DNA of 64,000 bases from Cranoglanis bouderius (taxonomy: Eukaryota; Chordata; Actinopteri; Siluriformes; Cranoglanididae), in assembly GCA_023630585.1 (NCBI GenBank), contig CM042560.1, positions 12,270,001 through 12,334,000 of the forward strand, written 5' to 3'. Positions 1-11,018 of the stretch are shown here, in pieces (positions within the stretch are counted from its first letter, which is position 1; the number at the start of each line of letters is the position of its first letter). The notes beneath the pieces were generated by a model. It was not told the origin of the DNA. It searched no databases and saw only the letters and a list, made by a program, of their open reading frames with translations. Position numbers and translations under genes: made by a program.

Positions 1-782
1 GAAGAATCCAGATGGCTGATGCACTAATTGCGCCTCACGGGATGCTACATTCAAGCAGTCCAGCAGCTATTAATTAACTGCACCATTTCACAGCTTCTCT
101 TCTTGCCGTGCTAACACCGATTCAACTTGAACTCAAACGCTGCGCCATCATCAGCATGGCTGTCTTAAAGTGACGTGCACGGACACAGAGGCCCTCCAAA
201 CGCCATCATCTGTATGTATTTTACCTCAGGTGAACTGATGCTGCATGTGTCAGTATGTCTGTTTGTGGTTATGTTTTAAAGATAACGTGAGACTGAAATC
301 AGGCCACTGTCAGGTTCTTCTATAACATGCTGTTTTTCAGAATGAAACAAGCTCAGTGTCTTTGCTTGGTCATAGCTGGGGTGAAATACGCTATCATTGG
401 ATAATAGTATTTTTCCCTGCAAGTGTGTGCATGGAGTCAAAAATCAGAATAGAAGTACATTTAAAGTCACTGCATTTTAATGAAAGATCAGGTCAGTTTT
501 GATTCCTGCCTTCAAGAAAGGCTTCAAGGAAGACTTTTCTTGCATAGGTGATTTACAGATCCTTCTTTAGAAAATGGGAATGCTTATACCATATACCATG
601 GCCTTAAAACCTTCATAAAGAGAGCCATACAATAATCCATACAATTATAATACTAGACCAGAGACCAGAATAAAATCAGTCAAGGGTCTGCTTTGTTTTT
701 AAGTACTCATCAGCTTTGTTCTAATCTCGTTTTAAGAACTTAAACTTACTTAACCAAGTTTCAATCATGAAAACGTACTTAC
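1..782. other. adgb intron, nothing recognised
   Basis: AT-rich unique-looking DNA downstream (on the minus strand) of adgb exon 6. No androglobin exon, RNA gene or repeat family was recognised. Confidence 0.5.
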
Positions 783-922
783 TCTGTACTGGCCAACTTA
801 AGTATAGCCTTAGCCAGCAGCATAGGCCAGAGCTCTGACTGGTTGGTGGTAGCTGGAAGCAGCAGATTGTTTTTTTCATCAAATGGCAACGAATCATCAA
901 TAGTGATCTTCCTCCAGCAGCC
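783..922 (-). CDS. adgb: androglobin exon 6 (calpain-like domain)
   Basis: Sixth recognisable coding exon of androglobin. Read on the minus strand it begins GCWRKITIDDSLPFDEKNN and continues through LLLPATT, SELWPMLLAKAILKLAST. This matches the androglobin calpain-like domain; the IDDSLP segment corresponds to the VDDRLP motif of calpains, and SELWPMLLAKA to their EFWSALLEKA helix. The exon is bounded by an AG acceptor at 924-923 and a GTAAGT donor starting at 782. It starts in phase 0, directly continuing YWM of the previous exon, and ends two bases into a codon. Androglobin is a chimeric protein with an N-terminal calpain-like part, a permuted globin domain and an IQ motif, known from testis and ciliated tissue. 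No further exon was recognised in 1-782, so the gene continues off the left edge. Confidence 0.9.
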
Positions 923-1344
923 CTGAGACAGTTATACAAGGAGAAAAAATGTGTGTGCACGCATACTCGCGCCAAAAACAAGAAGGTTGTTCAGATTCGT
1001 GCTCCTAGTAAATCTCGAAAGACGAAAACACGCTGCAGGATCAGTTTTACAACCACAACAAAACATGGTTTCGTTTAATATGGACCATTAATGTTTAACC
1101 GACAGCAATTGATACAGCTGAGGCCTTGCTGGATAACACTAATACTCATTGATTTACTGTGAAGGTTTGCCCTGTAATGTTATTTTAACTGCATTAACTA
1201 CACTTGAGACAAAATATTCTCTCCATATTTGACTCTACGTTACTCGAGAAAAGGTGCATGTGTCAAGAGTTAGATGTTTTACAGTCCATTAGTGTAGGGG
1301 TACTGTCCTTGACTGAAGTGTACTTGATTTTAATAGAGAGACAG

Positions 1345-1348
<4 letters not shown>

Positions 1349-1409
<61 letters not shown>
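1349..1409. repeat. (GA)n microsatellite
   Basis: About 30 uninterrupted GA units in an adgb intron. A shorter (CA)n lies at 1623-1645. Confidence 0.95.
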
Positions 1410-1412
<3 letters not shown>

Positions 1413-1952
1413 CTTTGGCATAGTCATTTAACTGGAACCCACTGACACTTACTGTATATGTCTGAATCACCAGTTTGTGCTATATTTCTTAAATTACCTT
1501 AAACTGTCTTTAAACAATCCACTGAGATGCCAATAAATGCAGATACGCAAATTTGGTCAAGTCTGAGTGCAACTAAGGCCAGTGGTGGTTTAGAGAGAAG
1601 CTGATACTCATTTATATACCCATCACACACACACACACACACACATGCACACTCAGCTGTCTGATAATGCTTGTGTTCTCACTTAATCACTGCCTGCAGG
1701 ACATCTCTGGGCATCCTAAAGAGGAAGAAAGCAGACGTACGTGGCAGTAGGTGTGGAGGGTTTCACCACTTAATCACGCTTCACTGCCTGATAGCAAGCG
1801 TCGATATCACACTAAGGTCAGCGTGGGCTTTCTCTAATGCTGCACCACAGCAGAGGAAACTAGCTAATAGTTTTCTTTTGGAGTCATTCAAACAAGCCTG
1901 AATGAATCAAAAGTTCCCTATTTTGGGGATTTAAATGAATGCTAACATAAGC

Positions 1953-2456
1953 TATATGACCAACAGTATGTGGACACCTGACCATCACACCCACATGTGC
2001 TTGTTGAACATCTCATTCCAGATTTAGTCCATCTTTGCTATTATAATACGCTTCACTCTTCTTGGAAGGCTTTCTACTAGATTTTGGAGTGCCGCTGTGA
2101 GGATTTGGGTTCATTCAGCTACAAGATCATTAGTGATGGTGGGTGAGGAGGCCTGGGGTGCAGTCGGTGTTCCAGTTCATCTCAAAGGTGTTCAGTGGGG
2201 TTCAGGTCAGGGCTCTGTGCAGGACACTCGAGTTCTTCCACCTTCTTCCAACCTTAACACACCATGTCTTCATGGAGCTCGCTTTGTGCAACAGATGGAA
2301 CAGGTTTGGGCCTCTTAGTTCCAGTGAAGGGAAATTGTAATGCTACAGCATACAAAGACATCCTATACAATTGTTTGCTTCCAACTTTGTGGCAACAGTT
2401 TGGGGGAAAACCACATATGATGGTTAGGTGCCCACATACTTTTGGCCATGAGTGTA
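1953..2456 (+). mobile_element. MITE, copy 1 of 3 in the window
   Basis: Begins GACCAACAGTATGTGGACAC and ends with the inverted counterpart ending TACTTTTGGCCATGAGTGTA, about 500 bp. It has no coding capacity. Copies 2 and 3 are at 11996-12537 and 14111-16010. It resembles a widespread non-autonomous TA-targeting family of fish genomes. Confidence 0.75.
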
Positions 2457-2844
2457 TGTGCATGTGTGTACATCATGGGATTCAGCCTCTGCACAGCAGT
2501 AATCCGTAAAGTACTACAAGTAATGGGAATGGCTCCAGTGTTGGACTTCAGAATAAAGATACATAAGAACAGCTTTGGTAAGACATTTGCAAGTCAAGTC
2601 TAAATAGAGGTTTTGATTTTTCAGAAAAAGGAAAACAAGTCTAGTTTCTTGTTGCACCCATATGCTACATACAAGTTGTAAACATGTTGAAAAACATTAA
2701 AATTGCTACATTTTCAGCATTTAAAAGTTGTTGCTTACAAGATCTTACTAATCCCTTACTAATACACCAAATATGCAATGTCATTGTGTGATTATTTTCC
2801 AATTACAATCATAACAACAATGACAATATGAGATGAGATCCCAC

Positions 2845-3048
2845 CATCCAGTAGAGCCGAACCACATATTTCCCAAAGACGTTGTAAAGAGGCGCATGGC
2901 CCTTCTCCGCTTTACACAGGGAATAGATGTGTTCCCAGGGTCTCCAGGGGCTGGGCGTGGCATCCTCAGAGAGGGGGTTGTCCTCGTCTGCCTGCCTGTT
3001 GCACACTTGCCACACAATGTAGATCTCACTGATGATCCAGCGCATGAG
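2845..3048 (-). CDS. adgb: androglobin exon 5 (calpain-like domain)
   Basis: A 204-bp exon of exactly 68 codons, in phase 0 at both ends. The minus-strand product runs from LMRWIISEIYIVWQVCNRQ through SPWRPWEHIYSLCKAEKGH to FGKYVVRLYWM. WRPWEHIYSLCKA and KYVVxLYWM are characteristic of the androglobin calpain-like region. The acceptor is CAG before 3048 and the donor is GTGGGA after 2845. Joining it to the next exon gives the continuous YWM-GCWRKI expected for the family. The gene model is firm because all flanking exons fit in phase. Confidence 0.92.
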
Positions 3049-3345
3049 CTGAGTGATGAGATGAACAACAGTAAGAAGCGTAAGAAGGGATTTCTCTCAG
3101 TCATACAGTACATCACTTCACCATTCTCTGTGGACTGTGGAGCATCATTTTTGTCTCACTGCCCAGTGATCTGACAGGGGCCCAGCTTGGATAGCAAATC
3201 ATTCATATTGATGATAACTCTGCTATCCTTCCTACAATGTGATGAGCATATGATCAATCGGATTCTCTTGGAGTGTTGAATGGCACTACTGGGACTTTAG
3301 GAGGCTGGTTATGCTTGTGGAGTTGAGAAAAACATCTACTAACCC

Positions 3346-4140
3346 CATTTCCATGAAAGTTGGGATTTTTTCTAAAATGCAATTTTAAAAAAAATGATTT
3401 GCCAAGTCTCTTGAAACTTTAATTAACTGACAAAAGTACAAATAAAAGATATTCAATGTTTTCATTGACCAACTTAATTGTATTTTGTAAATATAAACAA
3501 ATATAGAATTTGATGCCTTTAAAAAGTTGAAAAACACTGAAAAAAGTTGGGACAGAGGCAAAATAAGACTGAAATGTTTATAGAATATACAAGTAACACC
3601 ATTTTGGAGGATCGGGTTAATTGGTAACAGGGGAGGGTATCATGATTGGGCATAAAAGGAGCATCCACCAAAAGCTCAGTCTTTGCAAGCAAGAATGGGT
3701 CATGGCTCACCACTTTGTGCCAAAGTTTGTGAGAGAATTGTCAGTCAGTTCAAAAAGAACATTGCTCAATGGAAGATTGCAAAGAATTTAGGCCTTTCAC
3801 CATCTACAGTGCATAATATTGTGAAAAGGTTCAGGGAATCCTCAGTATTATCCTCAGTAGTAGTATCCTCAGTTCCCAAACGATTAAAAAGTGTAATTAA
3901 AAGGAAGGGTTATGTAACACAGTGGTAAACATGCCTCTGTCCCAACTTTTTTGAGTGTGTTGCTGGCATCAAATTCTAAATTTGATTATATTTACAAAAT
4001 ACAATTAAGTTGGTCAGTGAAAACATTGAATATCTTTTCTTTGTACTTTTGTTAGTTAATTAATGTTTCAAGAGACTTGACAAATCACAGATTTTTGTTT
4101 TTATTGCATTTTAGAAAAAATACCAACTTTTAAGTTGGGA
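3346..4140 (+). mobile_element. internally deleted Tc1-like element
   Basis: Long terminal inverted repeats of roughly 200 bp. The left arm (3346-3550) contains AAAGTTGGGATTTTTTCTAA, and its inverse ends near 4140. Between them is a remnant of a transposase N-terminus at 3692-3835 (MGHGSPLCAKVCERIVSQFK then a helix-turn-helix LGLSPSTVHNIVKRFRES). The catalytic domain is missing, so it could move only in trans. It lies in adgb intron 5' of exon 5. Confidence 0.7.
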
Positions 4141-4193
4141 TTTTATATATATATATATATATTGGTATACAAGTTGGTCTCTTGATGACTTAC

Positions 4194-4265
4194 TTCACTG
4201 GACAGCAAATGCTCATTGGCTGAAGTGAGATCAAACGTTGATTCATTTTCGACAACAACTGGAGC
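4194..4265 (-). CDS. adgb: androglobin exon 4
   Basis: A 72-bp exon (24 codons, phase 0 at both ends) encoding APVVVENESTFDLTSANEH then LLSSE. The family carries a similar TPVVV...NEHLL segment just before LMRWII. The acceptor is CCAG before 4265 and the donor is GTAAGT after 4194. It is too short to find by length alone; it was identified by homology and by its position between exons 3 and 5. Confidence 0.88.
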
Positions 4266-5316
4266 CTGGCATAAAATAATATGCAATTAGTTTATCTGAA
4301 TAAAGCACAAATTAAAAAAACAAAAACATTCTGATACAAAGATACAGAAACATAGAATCAATCATTGTATTTTACATAATTGGCAATTAGCATAAATTGA
4401 TATATCTAATATTGTCCAAAAACAGGGATGTTCAGCTTCTGTTTGATTTATTCATCGTCCTGTTTATGAATTGATTTATTCATATCTCTCTCTCTCTCTC
4501 TCTCTCTCACTCACTGTCATGCTTTTAAAAATGTCTTTTTGTTCCAGTGCTCTCACTGAAAACTGGGTGTTGTGAAGAAACACTGCACTGTGAATGCTTC
4601 ACTGTGATTCACTAATGGACTCTAAAGGCTCCCTAATCAAATCTGAATTAAAGACTCATACACACCGAGGGAGAAGACTTTGTTCTGTCGCCTCGGCCTG
4701 TCGTTGGCATGGAAAAGAAAACAGAGGCTGACCTTGGTTCATTTTGCCAATTAGATCTCTTACACATGCGAGACCAAGCAAAAGTTGAGCTGATTGGCCT
4801 CAGTGTACCGGTTTAGATCAGCTGCGTTTGCGTTTTGCATAAAATATCATGCGGTGCATCAATTGCTCTGTGGTTTCCATGACCCACATGAATAGAAGCA
4901 TACGATTATGAGAATGAGGATGTTTCACTATAACTCAGGATCATGTGAGACTAGCAAAAAGCAGATTTCTTCACTTAAGGAAAGAAACAAAATCCAGAAT
5001 ATTTTCCCTCTAACTGTGTAATTAATAAAATAAAGTAGACTTGAGAGTTGTAGCTGTAGTTGTAGCTGAAAGAGGATCTTTTCTGATGTTTTTGGGTATG
5101 TAAGACATTTTTTCCTTAGTCATATCCCTAGACAAATGTAATAGTGTAATAATCCTGGATCCAGTGTACATTTGTACAGATGATGTCTGGAGTTTTACCT
5201 GCTCCATTTCATGTGAGTTGTTTTCTGTGCAGTGATCAGAGCAATTAGAGGATTAGAGAGGAACCTAGAACGATGCTGAAATATAGGAATGGTCTTTCTG
5301 GCTGACACACTCTTAC
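4266..5316. other. adgb intron between exons 3 and 4
   Basis: Only a short TC run (4487-4508) is recognisable; nothing else supported. Confidence 0.5.
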
Positions 5317-5409
5317 CTTGTTAACAATGTGCTCCAAGGGCCGTTTCCAGGTGTGAACATTCAAAGATGCTGGGATCTTAACCTTCCCTTCTGGGTCCTC
5401 AAAGAATTG
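5317..5409 (-). CDS. adgb: androglobin exon 3
   Basis: A 93-bp exon (31 codons, phase 0 at both ends) encoding QFFEDPEGKVKIPASLNVH then TWKRPLEHIVNK. The FFEDPEGK motif is a hallmark of the androglobin N-terminus. The acceptor is TTAG before 5409 and the donor is GTAAGA after 5317. It follows the KSPLS end of exon 2 and precedes the APVVV exon, as the family order requires. Confidence 0.9.
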
Positions 5410-5549
5410 CTAAGAATATTGTTACATAAATTATTTGGTGGAATATTCAACCATATAAACATCTACACTCTATTATCTGCTATATTAGGTACATCTATTG
5501 TACCTCTTACACTCATTATCTATTTTAGTTGGTTTATCTACCATATTGG

Positions 5550-5680
5550 ACACAAGTGTCAAACTCAAAGCCAACAAGCCAAATACGGACCGCTGCGTCG
5601 TTTCATTTGGCCCATGCTAACTTTCAAAATACTGAAATGGCCCGCAGTGCACTACTACTCAACTTTTTCACACTATACAG
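5550..5680. repeat. fragment of a fish interspersed repeat (hAT-like)
   Basis: The segment AAGTGTCAAACTCAAAGCCA followed by ATTTGGCCC and GAAATGGCCCGCAG resembles the end of a common vertebrate hAT-type repeat. Boundaries are uncertain. Confidence 0.4.
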
Positions 5681-5699
5681 AATTCACACCAGACCTGTA

Positions 5700-6990
5700 G
5701 TGTAGTGACAGCCCGCATCCCACACACTCCACTGTACAACTCATGTGGACTTGCTGAAAAATAATTGTGCTGATTAAAACCTATGCTGCTATGCCAGACC
5801 TATATTCAGAAATGCATCAGGTTATTGTCTTTATTGTGATTTATTGACTTATTGACATGACCCAACGCAGAGACCCAACAGATGCTGAAAAAAGAAAAGT
5901 TGAACGTAAACACGAGTGAGATAGGAGAGTCCACTCATTGTTGAACGTGGTTCTCCCTAGCAGACCCGAAAGGCCCTCTGGGACAACACTAGCCTGCTAT
6001 TTGCCTTGAGGCCTAATGAGGCCTAATGTTTCCAGCTGTTTTGCTAATTCTGTTCAAATTGCACAGAATTCAGCAATTTAAAGCACATGTGGCCAATTTA
6101 AAGCACATGTGGTCAGGATGCCCTGGCACCTTCCTTACTGGTTACACATTAACTTTGAGTTTTTGACCCCTAGCCAGTTGATCTGCACCACTGAGGTGCA
6201 CCTAGCAGTCCAAGAACTGATCCATGAACGCTAGAGGTTATTTCATTCAAATTTGTGACCTCACAGAGTTCTACAGAATGTTCACTGCTGTGTCCATTAC
6301 ATGCTGTACAGTACTACTTGAACCACACAGCAGCTATTTGTTCATCGGACCAGTTATTTATCTGTCTGGGTGCAAAGTAATGGGGATGCTCCCCTGTCTA
6401 AGCAGAGATGAGCCCACTGGGTGACACAGGTCATCATAACAGGTCTGGATGAGCAACCTGTTTGGCACAAATAAGAGGTGTCCCGCTCCAGGACGTCTGC
6501 AGTGCAGCTACCTGGGCATCACCATGCACCTCTCCGGATTCTACAAGGTCAACATCACCCCTACTAGTGGTGTGATCAAGGTGATTATCTCTGAACACCT
6601 TACCAGATGGATCCTCATGACCATGTAGCAGGTGGTATGCAGGTGTTAAACACCACCTCTGGCAGTGAGAAGAGGTGAAATTGAGTTCTAATTACGGATG
6701 TAACTGTGGTTCTATGAATACTGGATAATCAGGAGCAAATATTAAGTAAACTTACTTTGTTTAAAAGTAAGAGCTTAGAATAGTCCATCATCCAAAATAT
6801 CCAGCTATCACCAGTAATGTGGTCAGAAAGTGACACTGACTAAGGGCTAGAGAACAACTGACAAAATACACAAGCTAAAAGATCATGGCTAATAGAAACT
6901 GTGGCACCTATGCATGCAAACATTCTAGATGTTCCACATGCGAACAGCCACTTAAGATACTCACAGGTCCGAAAGGAACAACATCTAATA
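5700..6990. other. adgb intron, unclassified
   Basis: No exon recognised. 6130-6720 looks like an old repeat remnant (short open stretches, no motif) but could not be placed in a family. Confidence 0.35.
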
Positions 6991-6992
6991 TA

Positions 6993-8333
6993 CAGTACCG
7001 TGCAAAAGTTTTAGGCACCCTATTTTTTTTTGTACAAACTTTGTTATAGATTTTTTATTTTATGACTTCTACATTATCAAGTCAGTACAAAAAACATTTT
7101 AGATTCCCAAACATTAGTTTTCTAGCACAAAATTAAATGTTACAGAAAAATGTTTGTATGTCATTAAAGAAAGCTACTGTTATTGGCTCCCTCTCGCTAC
7201 GCTGCTCGCGAAGGCTAGCGAGTAGCAAAGGCTAGCGAGTAGTGTACTTCCGCATTCTGCTCTCCGCGCTGCTGTGGAAGACAGCCAGCAGCGCATTTCC
7301 TCATTCCATTCACAGACTCTAGTTTTGTTTTCTCCACCATGTGTTCTTTGTTTTGGTTTGTGTCATGTCTCCGCCTTTGTATGTTTATCTGTTCTCTGTT
7401 CTTTGGTTCATGTCATGTCTCCGCCCATGTTTGTTCATTGGTTTTCCGTTCAGTATTTCATTATGAGTTTCAGGTGTGTCTTGTTTTATTTTGATTATTT
7501 AAACCTTTTCTTTTGTCTGCTTGGACGCAGAGTATTGAAATGAAATATGAATATGAAATGTGAATGTATGTGCTGTGCGCTTGCACTCCTCTCGCGTTCT
7601 CTCGCTTATAGACTATAGACCACAGTTCAAGGACCATAGACCATCGCCTCGTTTCATGTGTTTGCTCTGTTCTCGTTGTGGATTTATGCCTCGCTAGCAT
7701 TTGGGTTATTTCCTGTTCTTGGTGGATTTATACCTCGCTATTCTTTTGGATTATACTCGTGTATGTGTCTTTGGATTATTTCCTGTTCCATGTGGATTTA
7801 TACCTTGCTATTGTTTGGATTATTATTGCCCTGTTATTTTGTGGATTTCTCCCTTGTCATATTTTGGATTATTGCCTTTGTGTTCCTTTTTTCCCTGTCC
7901 TTATATTTTTGGTTTTCCCTAATAAACTGGCTTTTCCCCTGCACTTGCATCCAGCTCCCCTGTGTTTCGTAACCGCTACTTATTACGTAAGAGACCACTT
8001 TTCAGACAAAAAACACAATGAAGGCTGCTGGGTTTTGCTGCAAAAATAAGAAGCAAGTGTGAAAGTCTCCAGAAGAACTGTGGCTGGTTCTGCAAGATGC
8101 TCAATAAAACTTACCAGATAATTTCCTTATAAATCTGCACAAATTGTACCGGAGACTACTATTTTTATTTTTATGTTTTTGTCACACCAAATATTGACTT
8201 TGTTTCATTTACTACTGTTTACTGCTCTTTATGGTATTTTTTTAAATGTAGAAGTATTTAATTTCATTATTTTTAAGGCGTCTTTGCTCTACAGCATTTC
8301 TTTGCATGCGCCTAAAACTTTTGCACACTACTG
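6993..8333. mobile_element. TA-flanked MITE interrupted by a probable solo LTR
   Basis: Inverted ends CAGTACCGTGCAAAAGTTTT (left) and GCCTAAAACTTTTGCACACT then ACTG (right), flanked by TA at 6991-6992 and 8334-8335. A second copy at 45125-45653 is about 530 bp and lacks 7178-7974, so that part is a later insertion. No coding capacity. Confidence 0.75.
7178..7974 (+). mobile_element. probable solo LTR of a retrotransposon
   Basis: An 797-bp block that starts TGTTATTGG and ends TTCGTAACC, flanked on both sides by the 5-bp direct repeat GCTAC (7173-7177 and 7975-7979). It carries a TATTTAAA box-like sequence (near 7495) and AATAAA at 7921-7926, in the order expected of an LTR (promoter before polyadenylation signal). 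No gag or pol remains. The terminal CC in place of CA is a weakness. The uninterrupted MITE copy at 45 kb supports insertion. Confidence 0.6.
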
Positions 8334-8340
8334 TAATATA

Positions 8341-8814
8341 CAGTGGGGTCTGAAAGTCCGAGACCACATTGTATTTCTGGGATTTTTTTTTTCCATTTAA
8401 AATTGGAAATAAACAGAATGTTTTAGAATTTTTAAATGCTTCAAACAAAGAAAGTAAATGTTCAATATCTTGAATATTTAATATTTAGGATTCTGCATGT
8501 AAGCAAATCCTCATGCCTAATTAGTTCTACGGTAGCATATGATCAGATGACACTCAGATGGATATGATCTAAAATGAATCAATGAAAATTTACTAAACTT
8601 TCAGTAAACTTTCAGGAGTGTCATTAGAGCAAAAAAGATGACGCACCGAATACTAAGAAACTCTGAAATTCATGTAAATATTTTAGAGATTCTAGTTTTC
8701 ACTCAAGTTGTTGTCAATAATATCATTTGTAATGAAAATTGTTGTAGTAAATTAGAAAAGAACGCAAAATAGAAGAATTTTCACTAGGGGTCTATTGGAC
8801 CTCACTAATACAGT
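8341..8814. mobile_element. MITE with TACAGTGGGGTC-type ends
   Basis: Left end CAGTGGGGTCTGAAAGTCCG preceded by TA; the right end carries a diverged inverse (GGTCTATTGGACCTCACTAA) followed by TACAGTA. It sits six bases from the previous element. No coding capacity. Confidence 0.55.
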
Positions 8815-8954
8815 ATAAAAAAGTTGATTAGCTGTGTCCTTGAGTTTGACACTTGTGAATTCACAAATAACCATACAATGCAGACACACGCACACACACA
8901 AACAAACACACACACACACACACACACAGAGTATGTATATATATTATACTATAC

Positions 8955-10353
8955 CACAGTGGGCATAGAAAAGAATGGGAAAAATCCTTTTGGAAAAAGG
9001 ATCACCCCCCTCCTAAAAATGACTTGTAAACTCAATAAGCTATAGCTAATCACCTTCTCAATGGCACACAAAACCATTTGACTTTCAACTGTGATCAGCT
9101 GTGGTCTTTTTGATTAGCTCAGTATGAAAAGAGCTTTCCTGGAGCATTTTGTAGTGCAACCGAAGCAAACAATCAACTATGGGTGGCAAGGCACTGTCAA
9201 AAGATCTCCGGGATAAAGTTGTGGACAGGCACAAGTCAGGAGACGGATATAAAAAAATTTCAAAGGCTTTATCAATGCCTAGAAGCACAGTGAAGTCTAT
9301 TATTAAGAAGTGGAAGGCATTTGGTACAACACAGACCCTCCCTGGATCAGGACATCACTCCAAACTGGATAAAAGAGCCAGGGGGAAACTGGTCAGAGAG
9401 GCTACCAAGAGACCTACAGCAACTCTGAAGCAGTTGCAGGAATTTATGACAAAGAGTGGTCATTGTGTGCATGTGACAACAATATCACAAATTCTTCACA
9501 AATGTGGCTTGTATGGGAGGGTTGCAAGAAAAATGCCACCCACAACTGAGCTTTGCCAAAACGCACCTTGAAGATTCTGAGGCCACATGGAAAAAGGTGT
9601 TATGGCCAGATGAGACTAAAATTGAATTATTTGGCCCCAACACCAAATGATATGTCTGGCAGAAATCCAATACAGTTCACCATCCAGATAACACCATTCC
9701 TACAGTAAAGCATGGAGGTGATAATATCCTGTTATGGCGGTGTTTCTCTGCAGCAGGGAAGGAAAATGGATGGGGCAAAATACCATCAAATTCTTGAGGA
9801 AAATCTGTTGCCCTCTGCCAGAAAGTTGTCAATGGGAAGAAGATTTACCTTCCAACATGACAATGACCCAAAGCACACAGCAAAACTGACCACACAGTGG
9901 TTGAAGGAGAAAAAGGTGAATGTCCTTGCATGGCCTAGTCAGAGCCCAGACTTAAACCCCATTGAAAATCTGTGGAATGACTTGAAGACTGCAGTCCACA
10001 AACAGTTACCATCAAATTTAACTGAACTTGAGTAGTTCTGCAAAGAAGAGTGGGCAAATATTACAAAGTCTAGATGTGCAAAGTTAATAGAGCCATATCC
10101 TAACAGACTAAAGGCTGTAAATAAAGCGAAAGGTGGTTCAACAAAATACTGACACAAGGAGGTGATCCTTTTTCCAACTCAGTGATTCTGTTTTTTTAAA
10201 AATTTTTCTGACATGTTGGTGTTATATCTTTCACTTGGATGTTATAAGTTTCACTGAGTAAATACAGCTGGATAAAACAAAAACTGTGTATGTCTTCATT
10301 TCAGGCAGAAAAGCAACAAAATGTGACTATTTTAAAGGGGGTGATTCTATACC

Positions 10354-10358
<5 letters not shown>
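8955..10358 (+). mobile_element. Tc1-like transposon, degenerate
   Basis: Inverted ends around CAGTGGGCATAGAAAAGAAT (left) and GGTGATTCTATACCCAGTG (right, followed directly by a GT microsatellite). It encloses a broken DD34E transposase. It lies in adgb intron 2, opposite to the direction of transcription. Confidence 0.85.
9179..10150 (+). pseudogene. Tc1-like transposase, inactivated
   Basis: N-terminal paired-type helix-turn-helix at 9179-9310 (MGGKALSKDLRDKVVDRHKS ... SMPRSTVKSIIKKWK). Catalytic region pieces follow: DETKIELFG, FQHDNDPKHTAK and SPDLNPIENLWNDLK, giving the D, D and E of a DD34E transposase. Frame breaks near 9545-9570 and a TGA at 9648-9650 (where Tc1 proteins usually have Arg, before YVWQ) make it non-functional. 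Confidence 0.85.

Positions 10359-10411
<53 letters not shown>
10359..10411. repeat. (GT)n microsatellite
   Basis: About 26 GT units abutting the end of the Tc1 element. A shorter GT run lies at 11057-11077. Confidence 0.95.
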
Positions 10412-10413
<2 letters not shown>

Positions 10414-10455
10414 TCGATCGTATATGTTTGTTTTCAGCACACTTTAGACACTCAC

Positions 10456-10564
10456 ACTGAGAGGGCTCTTCCTAGCCTTGCCATCTTTCGCTCCTTTGGC
10501 TGCATCCCATTTCTCTGCACTGACTTCCGTCTCGTTCCATTCGGACCAGATAGGGACACAGCTC
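10456..10564 (-). CDS. adgb: androglobin exon 2
   Basis: Encodes SCVPIWSEWNETEVSAEKW, DAAKGAKDGKARKSPLS. The WSEWNE..AEKWDAAKG pattern matches the start of androglobin (WPEWSE..SEKWDAGKG in mammals, from memory). The donor GTGAGT after 10456 leaves phase 0, as exon 3 needs. The 5' end is uncertain. An acceptor at 10566-10565 (GCAG) or at 10587-10586 (GCGAG) keeps frame with exon 1, whereas the better-looking pyrimidine-rich CTCAG at 10600-10599 does not. The coordinate given is the shorter frame-consistent choice. Confidence 0.78.
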
Positions 10565-10844
10565 CTGCCAAGCTCGCCCGAGAAACTCGCAGAAACACCT
10601 GAGACAAGTGAGGAGACCCTACAGCCAGCGCATTAGTTACTAGTACAGTCAAAAACAATGATATTATAATCAGTTCAACATGTAAAGCCATTTAACATTT
10701 AGAAGAACTTAAAGATTATTAATAAGCACTGAGATGCCTAAAGTTGAAGCATTTCAGTGGAGTTTAAAGTGGAGTTACTAAGTAACATCACAAGCCATTA
10801 CATGCCGCTGGTTTTATAACGTTAACGAGGAAGCCAGTTCTTAC

Positions 10845-10927
10845 TCTTTAGTAGGTGACTGTTCTTTAGATGAAGGCTCGCGGCTGCTGGACGAAGAGTC
10901 TCTTTTCTTTAGTGTTGGCTTCGACAT
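10845..10927 (-). CDS. adgb: androglobin exon 1 with start codon
   Basis: Starts with ATG at 10927 and encodes MSKPTLKKRDSSSSSREPS then SKEQSPTK, ending two bases into a codon at a GTAAGA donor. A short basic, serine-rich start (mammalian MASKQTKKK, from memory) followed by an intron is typical of androglobin. The length (27 codons plus two bases) restores frame with exon 2 when the internal acceptor is used. A CG-containing segment and an X-box-like site lie just upstream, consistent with a promoter. No other initiator is visible between here and exon 2. Confidence 0.75.
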
Positions 10928-11005
10928 TGCAGTTGTGTGTTTGCAAAGCTTAAGAAAACTATAAAGTTATAGCGCAGAATGTAAAAGTCGGAGCTGTTTT
11001 GTTCT

Positions 11006-11018
11006 GTTGCTAGGCGAC
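11006..11018. promoter_or_regulatory. RFX X-box-like site upstream of adgb
   Basis: The 13-bp sequence GTTGCTAGGCGAC lies 79 bp upstream of the adgb start codon. It is close to the RFX X-box palindrome GTTGCCATGGCAAC, with one base deleted and two substituted. X-boxes mark promoters of ciliary genes, and androglobin is expressed in ciliated cells and sperm. Motif match and position only; no binding data. Confidence 0.4.

Noticed and set aside
2833..3174. 113-codon plus-strand frame
   Set aside because: Antisense shadow of adgb exon 5; the minus strand has the conserved protein and splice sites.
5329..5700. 123-codon plus-strand frame
   Set aside because: Its start is antisense to adgb exon 3 and the rest is a repeat fragment; no homology recognised.
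7274..8049. Hydrophobic reading frames resembling membrane proteins
   Set aside because: They arise from the T-rich, internally repetitive probable solo LTR; overlapping frames look equally hydrophobic.
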